From: Sorghum bicolor
Lineage: Eukaryota; Streptophyta; Magnoliopsida; Poales; Poaceae
Direction of reading: 5' to 3'
NCBI RefSeq assembly: GCF_000003195.3
Contig: NC_012871.2
Coordinates: forward strand, 63,913,802-63,977,801
DNA: 64,000 bases
Below are positions 1-11,413 of this stretch, piece by piece. The notes beneath the pieces are model-generated. The model had not been told where the DNA came from and searched no databases. It was given only the letters and a program-made list of their open reading frames with translations. Position 1 is the first letter of the stretch, and each line of letters begins with the position of its first letter. The position numbers and the translations under genes were made by a program.

Positions 1-175
1 GAATCAGCATCTCATCTCATTGCATCTAGTTTCAGCCAGTCACCTGTGGCTGTAGCTTACTACTTCAACATTTTGTCTTAAATTGATGACGAGATAGAAA
101 AGTCGGGGCCATTCCGTTTCATGATAACTTGGAGTCTGAGCAAATAGGACTGACATTTTACTTTTGGATACACAG

Positions 176-432
176 GTCTCACTGCAAGCACAATCAGCTT
201 CCCGCTGGAAGTAGCAAGGAAGCGGCTGATGGTCGGCGCTCTGCAGGGGAAGTGCCCGCCTAACATGATTGCTGCTTTGTCAGAGGTGATCCGGGAAGAG
301 GGGTTCCTGGGGCTTTACCGTGGGTGGGGGGCGAGCTGCCTGAAGGTTATGCCGAATTCCGGCATCACCTGGGTGTTCTACGAGACATGGAAGGATATTC
401 TTCTGGCTGACAGGGACAAGCCGCGCGCTTAG
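176..432 (+). CDS. Mitochondrial carrier family protein, last exon (partial)
   Basis: This is the final exon of a gene whose upstream exons lie outside the window. A splice acceptor (CACAG) ends at 175, and the first two bases complete a Gly codon, so the intron is phase 1. The frame runs to a TAG at 430-432. It encodes the third repeat of a mitochondrial carrier: the signature PLEVARKR (P-x-D/E-x-x-K/R) followed by EEGFLGLYRGW, then a final helix SGITWVFYETWKD. Carriers of this family exchange nucleotides, phosphate or organic acids across the inner mitochondrial or plastid membrane. The tail resembles the Brittle1/adenine-nucleotide subgroup, but the substrate cannot be fixed from one exon. 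The call is firm for the family and weak for the subgroup. Confidence 0.85.
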
Positions 433-896
433 CGAACAAACTGTTTTTTTTTTTTAACAATGGAGGCGTTGCCGTAGATGAGTTTGCTCCTTTGTTGGGA
501 TTTCTGATCCATTTTCAGTTTTGGAGTCCCGCCTGTGCCGAATGGGTAGATAGGATGTGTTTATCTTTTTGGCTGAGTGGAAGCATTTGTTGCGTAATCA
601 ATTCTGAATATCTGATTGATTTTTGTTATGTTAAGAGACGGATTTCATGAACTCCTAATCTATATCTATGTATCCTATACAAGTGGAACCGCTAAGTGTA
701 TCTTCTCTGGTTATGCTATGTCATCACCATTGGTGTAGCTGTCCAAGCTTAGACGAAACTCGTCGAGAAGTGGATATGGACTCCCTTAATATCTTCTTTA
801 TTGCTCCTACAACCAATTGAAGACAAACAACTCGGAAACGAATGAGTAGCGTATAGTGTTAGTGGTTAGCGTTTGACTCGTGGCTTAACTGCCTTA
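433..896. other. 3' UTR and intergenic
   Basis: AT-rich sequence downstream of the carrier stop codon, probably its 3' UTR over the first 200-250 bases. No further coding signal is seen. Confidence 0.5.
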
Positions 897-1102
897 GGGC
901 ACTCACAATGCAAGACTCTATCACAGAGTCTAAGACAATTAATTACATATTATTTATGGTATTTTGCTGATGTGGCAGCATATTTATTGAAGAAAGAGGT
1001 AGAAAAAATAAGACTCCAAGTCTTATTTAGACTCCAAGTCCACATTGTTCGAGGTAATAAATAACTTTAGACTCTGTGATAGAGTCTGCATTGTGAGTGC
1101 CC
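897..1102. mobile_element. Tourist-like MITE, 206 bp, copy 1 of 2
   Basis: The terminal inverted repeats begin GGGCACTCACAATGC and extend through a GACTCTATCACAGAGTC block that is mirrored at the right end. The target duplication is TTA at 894-896 and 1103-1105, typical of PIF/Harbinger-derived Tourist elements. The interior is non-coding. A second copy of identical length lies at 60371-60576, with 7 substitutions between them by eye. Confidence 0.85.
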
Positions 1103-1108
1103 TTATGC

Positions 1109-1340
1109 AGAGATTACCTTATACAGGTCTAATACTAAGATTACTGAAAACCATTGGGTACATTTGTATGACTAACAATATTGTTTATAGGGTGCCAAAC
1201 AACAATAAAGAGACCTTATATAGGTCTAATACTAAGATTATGTAAAACCATTGGGTACATTTGTATGACTAACAATATCGTTTATAGGGGTTGTAAAAAA
1301 AATATTGTTTATAGGGTGCCAAACAACGATAAAGAGACGG
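1109..1340. repeat. Direct repeats of about 100 bp
   Basis: Two diverged copies start near 1109 and 1209. They share the blocks GGTCTAATACTAAGATTA, ACCATTGGGTACATTTGTAT and GACTAACAATAT. A third partial unit at about 1301-1340 repeats the TTTATAGGGTGCCAAACAAC end. No coding role is apparent. Confidence 0.7.
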
Positions 1341-1531
1341 GAAGGTTGATGAGGTCTGGGTACACCGATATGGCAGAGAACCTGAGAAAAAGCGATCGGA
1401 ACTCCAAACTCTGGCTACGCCAACAAGGGAATTTTTATTTACATCCGGCTTGAAGTTCACTCTCACGAGAATTCGAACTCACGACCTGAGGAGTGCCGCT
1501 GGAAAGCTCTAAACAACTGAGCTAGAGTCAT
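1334..1531 (-). mobile_element. tRNA-derived SINE
   Basis: Read on the minus strand, the sequence opens with a Pol III A box (TAGCTCAGTTGTTTAGAGC). About 30 bases later comes a B box (GAGTTCGAATTCT), as in a tRNA. It then continues into a non-tRNA body ending CCTTCCCGTCTC. The cloverleaf is not maintained, so this is a SINE and not a tRNA gene. The layout resembles the Au SINE family of grasses, but the family name is an inference. Confidence 0.6.
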
Positions 1532-1594
1532 TTGGCGGAGGAAGGGGCAGTAGGGGGTGACTTGGTACTGCCTCATGGCTGCCCATAACGTGTA

Positions 1595-1829
1595 CTCCCT
1601 CCGTCTCAAAAAGAGTATCGTTTTAGGTTTTCGTGCCACAAGTTTGATTCAATTTGTAGAAAATACGTGCAATATTTATATCTCTAAATAAATTTGTTAA
1701 AAAACTAGACTTAAAGATCTTTCCAATGATATTAATTATGTATTATAAATATTATTATTTTTTACTATATATTTAGTTAGAGTTATTTCTCGGAAAACGA
1801 AAACGACACTTAATTTGGGACGGAGGGAG
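1595..1829. mobile_element. Stowaway MITE, 235 bp
   Basis: Inverted termini CTCCCTCCGTCTCAAA and TTTGGGACGGAGGGAG are flanked by the TA target duplication (1593-1594 and 1830-1831). The interior is AT-rich and non-coding, the standard Stowaway (Tc1/Mariner-derived) form of grasses. Confidence 0.9.
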
Positions 1830-2480
1830 TAGATGATGAGGTTAATCATAGCAGCTCCTGTAAGGACCATACATTTGCAAAACCCCCCTTCCTGTTAACA
1901 TATAAAAATTGCAGATCATTAAATAAGACAACAAACCTCCATAAAACATTAGATGGAGAGATACAAATAACATTTCAGCATTGCATGAAAGCCAACAGCC
2001 ATGAAGACACAAGCAAACTCACACTTAACCTTAAGGTATGTCATGATACAGTAAGGGTTTCTGCATGTAGATTTTCTTCTATTGTCGAGTTGCTAAGGAG
2101 ATGAAGCAACAAAGGCTTAATCATCATCTAGATGAAAAATTATATTATTAGTGACTGCCGCAACAAAAAGCTCCTGACCTACACCAGCTAGCCTGGATTT
2201 TTATGCATGCATGTGTAACAAAAACTAAAAACCAATCTTAAACAACAAATAAAACAAATGTCAATTGTGTAAAACGGAAACAATACTGTGAATGTTCACT
2301 GTGTATACCTCACCAACTGACAAGTGAGAAGTGACAACCCATCCCATCAAAACAAAACAACGAATCAATAACAGCATCGTGCATCATATCAACAACAACC
2401 TACAGCAATAACTACAAAACACACACAACGGGGATGTGACAATGCGTCTATACTATACCATTTGGTGGTGAAGCCGTTGG
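1830..2480. other. Intergenic, no gene seen
   Basis: AT-rich sequence with short A-rich runs. On the minus strand it would lie downstream of the LIFEGUARD-like fragment and might be its old 3' region. No open frame looks coding. Confidence 0.5.
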
Positions 2481-2568
2481 TCAAGTGATGCCGATGCTGA
2501 GGCTGATGAAGCAGAGCGTGACGAGGCCAAGCAGCAGCAGATTCACCGGGTGCTTCTCCCTGTACTTG
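2481..2568 (-). pseudogene. LIFEGUARD/BAX-inhibitor-like gene fragment
   Basis: The minus strand reads KYREKHPVNLLLLGL, then LVTLCFISLSIGIT and a TGA. It matches the conserved KHPVN(L)xLLGLFT segment at a loop and membrane helix of plant LIFEGUARD (TMBIM, BAX inhibitor-like) proteins. Only about 28 residues remain. The upstream side is cut off by a MITE at 2569-2793, and nothing recognisable follows beyond it. Family assignment rests on this short motif, so confidence is moderate. Confidence 0.5.
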
Positions 2569-2793
2569 GGCCTTGTTTAGTTGCCAATCTGTAGCACTTT
2601 CGTTTGTATTTGACAAACATTGTTTAATTATAGAGTAACTAGGTTCATAAGATTCATCTTGCAAATTACAGGTAAATTATGCAATTATTTTTTATTTTTA
2701 TCTATATTTAGTACTCTATGCATGTGCCGCAAAATTAGATATGATGAAAATTTCTGAAAAGTTTTTAATTTTTAAGGTGAGCTAAACAAAGCC
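2569..2793. mobile_element. GGCCTTGTTTAG-type Tourist-like MITE
   Basis: Starts GGCCTTGTTTAGTTG and ends with the complement (CTAAACAAAGCC). The interior is the family body (TTTGTATTTGACAAACATTG, ATGCATGTGCCGC). The flanking triplets are TTG and TTA, so the target duplication has drifted or is ambiguous. It abuts the LIFEGUARD-like fragment. Confidence 0.75.
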
Positions 2794-2796
2794 TTA

Positions 2797-3200
2797 CTTG
2801 ATCATCGGCCATAACGCCGCAGGATTGAACATACACGAGCACACCCCAAATTAACGCGACATCCATATATGCGCACGACGCGGCGCGCGCGGAGGCGGAG
2901 CAGTGACGCTGACGCACTTGGCTTCCGGAGGAGCTCTCGCCTGCGTGCTTGGTCGCTCGAAGGAGCAGAGCGGCGGTCGCCACGACAACTTGTTCGGCGA
3001 CGAAGGCGCTTCGCGGTGGCGGGCAGCCCGGTTGCGGGCATGCGCGCATTATTGGCTTCGGCGTCACTCCCAGTGGCACGGTGGTTGCCCATGCGTGGCA
3101 GCGTGGGCTTGCTTGCTGCTGCTGAATTGAGTGGTGTTTTTTCTCCTCATTTTTTTTAAATAGAGAAAGAGAATTGTAAAGGGTTCTTTTTTTATTGGAG
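2797..3200. other. GC-rich patch between two MITEs, no gene assigned
   Basis: About 300 bases of CpG-rich sequence with short overlapping open frames on both strands, none resembling a known family. It may be the relic of a first exon or promoter. Confidence 0.4.
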
Positions 3201-3203
3201 TAA

Positions 3204-3438
3204 GGCCTTGTTTAGTTCAATTCAAAAACCAAAAATTTTTCAAGATTTTCCATCACATCGAATCTTACGGCACATGTATGAAACATTAAATTAAATATAG
3301 ACGAAAATAAAAACTAATTACACAGTTTACCTGTAAATCGCGAGACGAATCTTTTAACCCTAGTTAATCTATAATTAGATAATATTTGCCACAAATAAAT
3401 GAAAGTACTACAGTAGCGAAATCCAAATTTTTTTTTGC
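3204..3438. mobile_element. GGCCTTGTTTAG-type MITE, right end lost
   Basis: Begins GGCCTTGTTTAGTTC after a TAA triplet (3201-3203). It carries the family interior in inverted orientation relative to the copy at 2569 (ACATCGAATCTTACGG near the left end, then CTAGTTAATC), but the CTAAACAAGGCC right terminus is missing. It lies about 350 bp upstream of the EMC3 start codon. Confidence 0.65.
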
Positions 3439-3782
3439 ATCAACGAAAAGAATGAAAAAAATGGAAAAGAAAGGGTGCTCGTGATACATGCAGTATGGGC
3501 CTATTTTCAGCGGTTCAAGTTCAATTACCTCTAAATGGGCCTCAACCTATCCGACCCAATAAACCACCTTAGATTCTTAACCGAATCGGAAGACCGAAGA
3601 CTTCTCCTTTTCCTTTCTAATAGTCGTCACCTCAGCCTCGGCCGGCCCATCGATCCGCACCAGCACCGCCGCACGCGCACACACCGCACCCTACCCGGCG
3701 AGCTCGTTGCCGTGCGCTGCTCTCCGACTGCTCTCCGCTGCCGTCCGCCGCGCAGCTAGGGCCTACACACCCGGCGGCGGCC

Positions 3783-6544
3783 ATGGCGGAGGAGCTGGTG
3801 CTGGACACGGCGATCCGAGACTGGGTCCTGATCCCGCTATCCGTGGTTATGGTCCTCATCGGCGTGCTCCGCTACTTTGTCTCCAAGCTCATGCGCTCCC
3901 CGCCGACCTCCCCGTCTCCCGACCCCAAGCTCGTTAAGGAAGGGTACGACACTTCTCTTCTCCCCACGCCAATTCCCACCCGATCTGTTCCCCGGTTCGC
4001 TCGGAGGGTTCGCTGGATCCGAGCGATCTAGATCCAGGAACCTCGTTTGGGGCTTAGTTTATAGTCAAATTTGCATCTGCGAGTGTATCGGAGTTTAAGC
4101 TGCTGGCGCTCAGCTGTTGATTTACTAGCTGACGTGATGGTTTTGCTGATCCGCAGGCAGGTGGTCATCAGGGCGAGGAACCTGAGGACCAACGCGCAGT
4201 TCATACCGGGCAAGGCTTTCAAGGCACGCAAGGTTTATTACACCAACGAGGTAATCATAATTCTAAATGAAGCATCGAAACAGTTCACCAAGGCTAATTA
4301 GGAAAGGATCAGGGAAACTGTTAAGCTTACAATGTTTAGTGATGATAGAGTGTGCACAAGCAATAGTTGTGGTAACAGGAATCATAAAGTTGTCTAATTG
4401 CCACGGTGGTCCTGATGATGCTTAGTTATTATGATTTGAAACACTGCTTGGACTATTCCACACGATTTCTCCAGTAGTCTAGTGTATATTGTGCTTACAA
4501 TATCTAGTGATTGTAGGAAAATGGATTACTTCATGTTCCAAAGGAAGAGGCGCAGAAGGCTCAGGCAGCCATGTTTTCAGATCCAAACATGGCCATGGAC
4601 ATGATGAAGAAGAATCTATCCATGATAGTTCCTCAGGTCCTATGTTCTGCACATTGATTTATTTGTGTTGCAGTATAGTTGGCTATCTGTGTGGCATTTT
4701 ACCTATATTAACATGCTGTTTTGTCTTTTTGCAGACACTTACATTTGCATGGGTGAACTTTTTCTTCTCAGGTTTTGTTGCAGGTATGTCCATATTTGCT
4801 TAATATATACATGATTTGAGATACCTGATATTCTCATATGTCAGTTACGAGTTTAATCCTTATATTAATTCCACGATGTTATAAGATCACCACTGTTAAT
4901 TCCAGAAGCTCAATTCTACCTTTCAAGTGTCTGCAAAGTTATTGTATATAAGCACAACTCAACTTATATTATAGCACCATCAATAGATGATGGAAATGCT
5001 TTTTAATACATTTTGGTATGACAATATTTGGAAGAAACCTGATACCAAAACTATGTGCTGAAGTCGCCATTTTTTTTTTCACTTTTTAATTGAAAAATGA
5101 TAGGGTAAAATGCTATTTTGTGGTTACGCTCTCAATCTAGCATTTTTCAACTCCTGGCTTGTGATCCCAATAAAACTTGAGATGCATTGTTTAAGAATTA
5201 AATACTTCTGATGAAATTAGTAGTTGGCAGATTTCATGTAATAGAGCAGACATATACCCATGTGTATTATTTACTTCTGCTGTTTCTGTTATCATGTGTT
5301 ACCTCCAATTGTATGTAGTTGAAGCATGCTCACATATATGCCACTCTCTTTTCAGCGAAAATTCCCTTTCCATTGACTCAGAGATTCAGGGGAATGCTGC
5401 AAAATGGGATTGACCTGAGCACTGTTGATGTCAGCTATGTTAGCAGCCGTTCATGGTATGTATAAAATTATTATCTTTGTGTCAAGGAATTACCTTGATG
5501 ATATAGTGTCTAGGAGCTCTATAATCTAATGTTTGCTGTTATTGATAGGTATTTCCTCAATTTATTCGGCTTGAGGGGTCTTTTCAGTCTGATCCTTGGT
5601 GAAGAGAACGGTAATGATACTCACCTTTATATGTTTATGGAAAAACTTGTAGTGGTGTTTGTTTATTGTTTTTGCGTTGCCTGGTGGTTTGATTATCTTT
5701 TCCTGGGTATGCAGCAACTGATGATGCACAAAAGATGATGCAAATGGGCGGTGGATTTGGATTTAATCCAACAATGGTAAGATGCTCTCTGTTCTTTATG
5801 CAATTCATGGTGCTTGTTTTTGATTGATACATGGTGATTCATGGTACATCGCGGAACACTTTTTTTTCGCATTCAAAAGAAACAAAAACAGGCTCTGCGC
5901 CTTTGCTTAGCATTTAGTCCTTCCTTTTTTTTTGCCAGTCTCGTATTTAATTCAGCATTCTTAAAGATTAGATTAATTCATCTTACATAGAAGTTTGTGG
6001 TTAGGTGGAGCATTCGTGAATGAATTTTTAGTTGCATGTATCGTAAGTCGTTATGGTATGCAGTTACAGTCAATCAACAACCTCCTACGAATGTTGTTCC
6101 AAGGATCCTGTTGTACAGTTCAAATTGTAGTTGATTTCCTCTTGCTCTGGTGTCAGACATCTCATACGGCAAGAACAAGATGGCTCCTTTGCTCAGCTTT
6201 TGGCATCTTATTTTTGCATCTTGGGAGTTTATGAACTCAGAAGTTTCCGTTGTTGTTTCTATTCTGCACTTAGTTGTTGGTGTCTTGCTGCAATAGTTAC
6301 CCACACCAGATTTCTTGATATGTACAATTCTTGCATTTGTTTTTTAACATCACATCTTGTGTGTCAATAGTTATCTGTTCTAAACTTCTGACATAATAAG
6401 ATTGAGACCTTACCTTTTTTGATTGGCCATTTCCAGAGTTTGGGTGCAGAGAAAGACAGCCTGGATATCATCCAGCATGACTGGGCTCTACCTAAGATGG
6501 AGAAGCACGCAGAAGATGTGTTGAAAAAGTTGCTCAAGAAATAA
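3783..6544 (+). CDS. EMC3: ER membrane protein complex subunit 3 (EMC3)
   Basis: Eight exons give a 251-residue protein: 3783-3943, 4157-4250, 4517-4636, 4735-4783, 5356-5455, 5549-5610, 5715-5776 and 6437-6544, all GT-AG. EMC3 (formerly TMEM111) is a core subunit of the ER insertase complex that inserts tail-anchored and multi-pass proteins; it is related to Oxa1/YidC. Visible family blocks are the N-terminal helix IRDWVLIPLSVVMVLIGVLR, QVVIRARNLR, the amphipathic DPNMAMDMMKKNLSM, the helix TLTFAWVNFFFSGFV, the polar QRFRGMLQNGIDLSTVDVSY, and FLNLFGLRGLFSLIL. The C-terminus ends in a lysine-rich tail. Length matches the family. The start is the first ATG, MAEELVLDTAIRDW, which aligns with known EMC3 starts. 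The GC-rich leader at about 3640-3782 is a probable 5' UTR. Confidence 0.96.
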
Positions 6545-6974
6545 CATGAACGGTTGTGCTTCTGGGAAGCAGTACTCTGCGTCTTCCAGTTTTTGTTGTA
6601 GCCTGTTTGAGTGACCAGAAACTTTACACATTTCTAATTGTATTATTTATAACTGGCCACGATAACACTCTTAGAAATTGGAGACCTAGTTCACAAGAAC
6701 TTCGGTTTTGTGGTTCTTATATAAGTAGAAAAAAAAATGTAATTCTGTAACTTCTCCTGATATTTAAGAGCGTTGTTTCAGCAGTCCTGTTGTGATTTCT
6801 TCTGCTCATGGAATCTGCCAGGTTTATGACACGATCTTTGTACCTGTAACCTTATCGATCGCCAAAATAAAACAGCATCTTGTCCGAAAAGAGGAACGCC
6901 CTTTGTTCAAAAGATGCCCAACATCATGACTGGCTGGTCTTAGAGAGCTGCAGGTCTCAACGCCGGCAGCCGGC
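6545..6974. other. Convergent 3' UTRs
   Basis: Short AT-rich spacer between the EMC3 stop (+) and the protease stop (-). It probably holds both 3' UTRs, so the genes converge with about 430 bp between stop codons. Confidence 0.5.
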
Positions 6975-8352
6975 TCACATGACCGGGTAGCTCGGGAGCA
7001 GAGCGATGCCGCAGAGGCCGGACGCGACGCTGGCCTCGCGCTGCATGAGGATGTAGCCGGCGTCGCCCCACTCGGGCCCCCACGAGTTCTTGACGATCCA
7101 GTACTTCTGCCCGGGCACGCCGGTACCGTCGCCGTCCGTGTCCCGCTGGGTCTCCCCGTACCCGACCACCGTGACGCCGTGGTTCAGGTCGGCGGTGCAG
7201 GGCCCCGTGAACACCCCGCCGCCGTAGAGCTGCCACACGAAGCTGCCGGCGTCCACGGCCACGGACACCGGCTGCGCTGCGGCGGCCCGCAGGAGGTCCG
7301 GCTCGCTGCTGGCCGTCACGTTCACGTACCCGGAGATGCTCACCGCGCTCTCCTTCAGCTTCGGCGTCTGGCAGGCGCCGTTCATCCCTGCACGCGAATC
7401 GCAAGTGCTTGATCCCTTGGTGCAGTCAAATGGAAGAGCATGAGTTTTCCGGTTTCCATGTGCGTACGTACCTTGGTAAGGGTAGTTCCGTTCGGTGGTG
7501 AGGCCACTGTTATTCATGACGAACTCAAAGGCCCAGCTCATGTATCCGCCGGCGCAGCCGATGGCCTTGGTGTCGCAGTCCACCAGCTCCTGCTCCGACA
7601 GGGACACCAGCTTCCCGTTCTTGATCTGGTTGATGCCCTCGATGGCCGCCACGGCGGAGAACGCCCAGCAAGAGCCTGCACGACACGCAAAGTCCCACCA
7701 AAACAGACGTCGCATCCACCATTCTTCAGACCATTTTTTTCACTGATGCTATCACTCACCACACTCCCCCTGGTTCTTCACCGGCGCCACAGCTCCTTTC
7801 TCTCGCCAATCCACGCTTTTCGGCAGTTCATCAGAATAACGTCGGCCCAGTCCACTGCCAATCTACAACCAGCACAACACATCATGGGAAATTATGAGCT
7901 GCGAAATTTTCAACGACTACAGTCACTGATGCTCTGCTGTGATGCCTGTTATTACTGACGATGCAAGCTCATAGTTTCAGAGAGAGAAAGAGAATACAAA
8001 CACAAGCCACGGTGCCTGGCGTCGTGGTGTGCCCGGTGGCTCTGCCGTGAGGCGGCGGCCGTCCGAAGCCCAGCATCTTGGCCCTGAACTCCTCGTTCGT
8101 CAGGTCGGCGAACTTGTTGTCGGCCAGCCTGTACCCGCCGTTGCTCATGGAGTTGAACGTCTCGACCAGCGCAACGTTCCTCCGGTACACCTCGAGCCGC
8201 CTCTGCTTCTCCCCGGCGTCGGCGTACAGCCGGCCATGCCTGCCCATCCACTGCTCGAACCTCTCCAGCATCGGGTCGGCACGCGCCAGGGCCGCCGCGC
8301 CGCATGCCCAGACGGCAGCCAGCAGCACGAGAAGCAGGGGAGACCTCGCCAT
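6975..8352 (-). CDS. Papain-like cysteine protease (C1A)
   Basis: Four exons on the minus strand (8352-8011, 7862-7760, 7675-7472, 7387-6975) give 353 residues. An N-terminal hydrophobic signal ([18 protein letters not shown]) implies entry to the secretory pathway. An I29 inhibitor prodomain follows, with the ERFNIN-type helix (ERFEQW...[12 protein letters not shown]) and [11 protein letters not shown]. The mature enzyme starts near [13 protein letters not shown]. The catalytic Cys is about residue 151 in GECGSCWAFS, whose codons span the exon 2/3 junction. The His is in [11 protein letters not shown] and the Asn in [10 protein letters not shown]. There is no granulin domain or KDEL tail. 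It is closest in style to SAG39/ervatamin-type vacuolar or secreted proteases; that subgroup is an inference. The active-site set looks intact. Confidence 0.93.
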
Positions 8353-8379
8353 TGCTGGAGCTTTGGCTTGGCCTGTGGG

Positions 8380-8400
8380 GGAGGAGGAGGAGGAGGAGGA
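8380..8400. repeat. (GAG)n microsatellite in the protease 5' UTR
   Basis: Seven uninterrupted GAG units about 28 bases upstream of the protease start codon, read as CTC repeats on the coding strand. Confidence 0.8.
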
Positions 8401-8814
8401 CGGCGATCGGCGATGGTGCATGCACGGGGGCGCGATGACAGTGGAATGTGCAAGTACTTGTAGTCGTCGGTAACTTGCGACAGGCTGGGGACATTGCGAG
8501 AAGGTCGTTACGGACTGTACGTCCTCATGCCATGAGCGTGATTTGGGGGGATGATCTGCTGCACAAGCTAGCAATGCACAGTTGCATTGCTTGTGAAGTG
8601 CGCTGGAAAGAAGAATGGTGCACAGGATTTTCGTTCTGTGACGGCAAGCTGTCTTGGCTGTTCCCTTTTTTTCGAGCTTTTATCTTGTTATGCGAAGACA
8701 TGCTTGCGTTTTTAATAGATAGATTACTGTGCTTTGCCATAGAAGGAAAGGCAAGGCCGTAAGATCAGGTGCTTTTGAACCGATTGCCCAATCGGGGACC
8801 GGCCGGTAAAGGAC

Positions 8815-9045
8815 AAGTTTGGATACACATGTCTTAGACTCTTCTAGTTACTAGTTTAGGCTAGAAGTTGACCCAAATTAGCTATGGTTTGCCAGCTAGT
8901 TGGCTAACAACTACTACTTGAAGACTTAGCTAAAAAATAGCCCACTTATTAGCTCTCCTGTTTGGATGCACTAGAGCTAACTTGAGCTAAAAGTTAGCTA
9001 GCTAACAATTAGCCACGGTATCCAATAATCCAAACATGCCTAAAG
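8815..9045. mobile_element. MITE remnant with GTTTGGAT ends
   Basis: Left TTTGGATACACATG and right ATCCAAACATGCC form loose inverted ends. The interior is full of short palindromic TTAGCTAGCTAAC-type motifs, and an internal GTTTGGATGCAC may mark a nested copy. The element class is uncertain, possibly hAT-like. Confidence 0.45.
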
Positions 9046-9601
9046 TAGCGTACACCGCTAATCTGGAGTACACTAGTCCAGTAGTAATTAACCCAACAGT
9101 CTAAAATACACGGTATGCCGAAATATACTTGTTTTGCAATCAATCTACCTTCATTAGACTGTAATTTTTTCAGTACAACACAATGTGGAAATAAGAAAAA
9201 ACATTAGATGTATCCACCAGAACTTTTACTTACATCAAACACCAGATTGCCTATATGCAGACGAGAGAACAATCCGGCAAATTATTCTGAAAAACAAATC
9301 AGCAGTACTATTGGAAGCTCAAAATATTGAAACCAGGTATTGCTGAAAGTGCAGTATACACTGAACTAACTGTACAGATGACGAGTTGTATCAAAGGAGC
9401 TTCAAGGACTTAAAAGAACACGAGTATTCCCACTCAAACAACAGTTTAATGCTCTTGAAGCTGTCAAGATGCTACATGTACATGAATCGTCCACTGGAAG
9501 TGCCACTCTTTTGCATCAGGCCTTGCCCTTGTGGAAAGTATCACTACTTTATCTGAATATCTGATACTTGTAAAGTGCACAACAGGAGCAACAACAGTGC
9601 A
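9046..9601. other. Intergenic and F-box gene 3' UTR
   Basis: AT-rich sequence, the part nearest 9602 probably being the 3' UTR of the F-box gene. No other coding signal. Confidence 0.45.
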
Positions 9602-11413
9602 TTAATGGCCAAGCCATGTAGAAGGCACCGGCTGAAACCTAGACTTAGCAGTTGATAGAGCATCATGGTACTCAGCCCCACTGAAACAATCACGGAAGTC
9701 GGTGAACAGCTTGTCAAACACCCTCCACAATACCTTATATGATCTGGAGTATGGAAATGGAAGGAAAAACTGCACATGAAAGAAGTACATAAGTGATCTG
9801 CTATGAATACTAGCATATCCAAAAGTCAATCATAAGTTGTCTATGATATGCCTTATCATACTATTATGCCAGTACTAAAACATGAACTGCCATGCATCAG
9901 AGTAGTACTTCTGGGGAATTTTATGCCTGTGTCCATTGTAACTCGGGAAGTGCGGGTATTGTTTTTTGTGAGTTAAAGAAAATGCAAACAAAATTATCTT
10001 ACTTCTCCTTCTTGTGCAATGCGTTTTAACACCATGAAAGTTTGCTGGTTTTCTTCCAAGCTGTCAATGACTGCAAGCCATATTTTTGAAGCAAGATCAT
10101 GGGCCTTTTCTCCTGTATTACCACAAGCAATGAACTGATCTGTACGGAGGAGAAGAAAAGGTGTGTTAATTTAGAGTTAGCATAAGCATGAGTAATCCTC
10201 TGGGAGGATTATCTTTACATTAAGTACAGAGAAGTACTGTGAACTCCAATATTTCCACCGAACCAGCTCATATAAAACAGGGGAAGGGACATGAATGCTC
10301 AGTGTGTCCTGTCCTCACAACCCTAAAACACCTGCAGTTGCTAATAAGCTGTGGTGTACATATAGCTCATGAACACCTCATATTGCTCGAGAATCCATCC
10401 AGCATACCCTAGACCGGAGCAGATAAATACTGTCTAAAGCATACCGAAGTATGCTTATACATTAACTCTTCTTGTGGCACCAGGCATATTCTATCAAAAT
10501 ATTCCACTAGTTGGTATGATTTCATTGCAGGATACCATTTTCTTTTTATCTTTCGAGCATTCCTTTGACCACTAATCCACTATCGTCATTAAACACTGGA
10601 AGCGCACTGCCACTGAAAAAAAAACAAACAGATGAACTTCACTCTTGTGCAAGTTGGAACAGAAAACCTCACCAATGATGGTGCCATGAAGTATGCTGGA
10701 AGGAGGCATGGTAGGGCGCTCAAGCTGTTCTTTTAAGTAGAGATAAGTGTGACCAACAAGCTCATCAATCTCCCCACCAGATTGTACTAAGTTCTCACTG
10801 ACATACAGTGCTTGAAATCTCCTAAAAGGACCCAAGAAACAATTTTCATTGGATGTTAAAGACACTAGAGCTAGATGATATCCCAAGAGTGAAGTTCTGA
10901 ATTCTGATCGAGCGAGTATGTATTGCATAAGCCAGTTCTTCTTTGTTTTCTTTTACTTTTTTTTCCTGAACGGGAGAACATGCCAGCTTATTGCGTTACT
11001 TCACTTCAAAGTGAAATTGCCAAAATGAAATTCAAAGAACATGTAATCTAATAAGGCAAGGAACAGAATTCAGGAATTCATGGAAACTAGAGAGAGCAGC
11101 ATTTGGCAGTAGTTTGACTGTTTTCAACACCAACATTTAGGAGAGGACAGTAGGACACAACAACGTTATATTGCAGAACTCACCTCCTGGCAGAACCTCT
11201 AGGAATTGGCCCAGGCCAGCGTTTTTGGAGACCAGCAGACGGCCAGTTCCTTGCAATAGCAGTTTGCCACATGTAGTCTCCTTGAAATATGCTTGCCCAA
11301 TGCTTGTTGACACATGCTAATTGCACCCACTCATAGACCGGTAAACGAATGAATATTTCTACGATAACATGTTCTGGGAGCCTCCCAATTGGCCCATCAC
11401 TTCTGTCTGCCAT
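9602..11413 (-). CDS. F-box protein
   Basis: Four exons on the minus strand (11413-11184, 10821-10673, 10139-10003, 9769-9602) give 227 residues. The N-terminus holds an F-box at about residues 12-45 (LPEHVIVEIFIRLP...VNKHWASIF), the segment that binds SKP1 in SCF ubiquitin ligases. The rest, including WQTAIARNWPSAG, RWPGPIPRGSARRR, ENLVQSGGEIDELVGHTYLY and the tail FRDCFSGAEYHDAL...STWLGH, has no LRR, Kelch or FBA motif. It looks like a small, conserved, uncharacterised plant F-box family. The target is unknown. A possible acceptor just before the ATG suggests a 5' UTR intron, with a leader exon near 12.5 kb. Confidence 0.88.

Noticed and set aside
1455..1531. Possible tRNA gene on the minus strand
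   Set aside because: A and B boxes are present, but the acceptor stem and arms do not pair well and the sequence continues into a SINE-like body.
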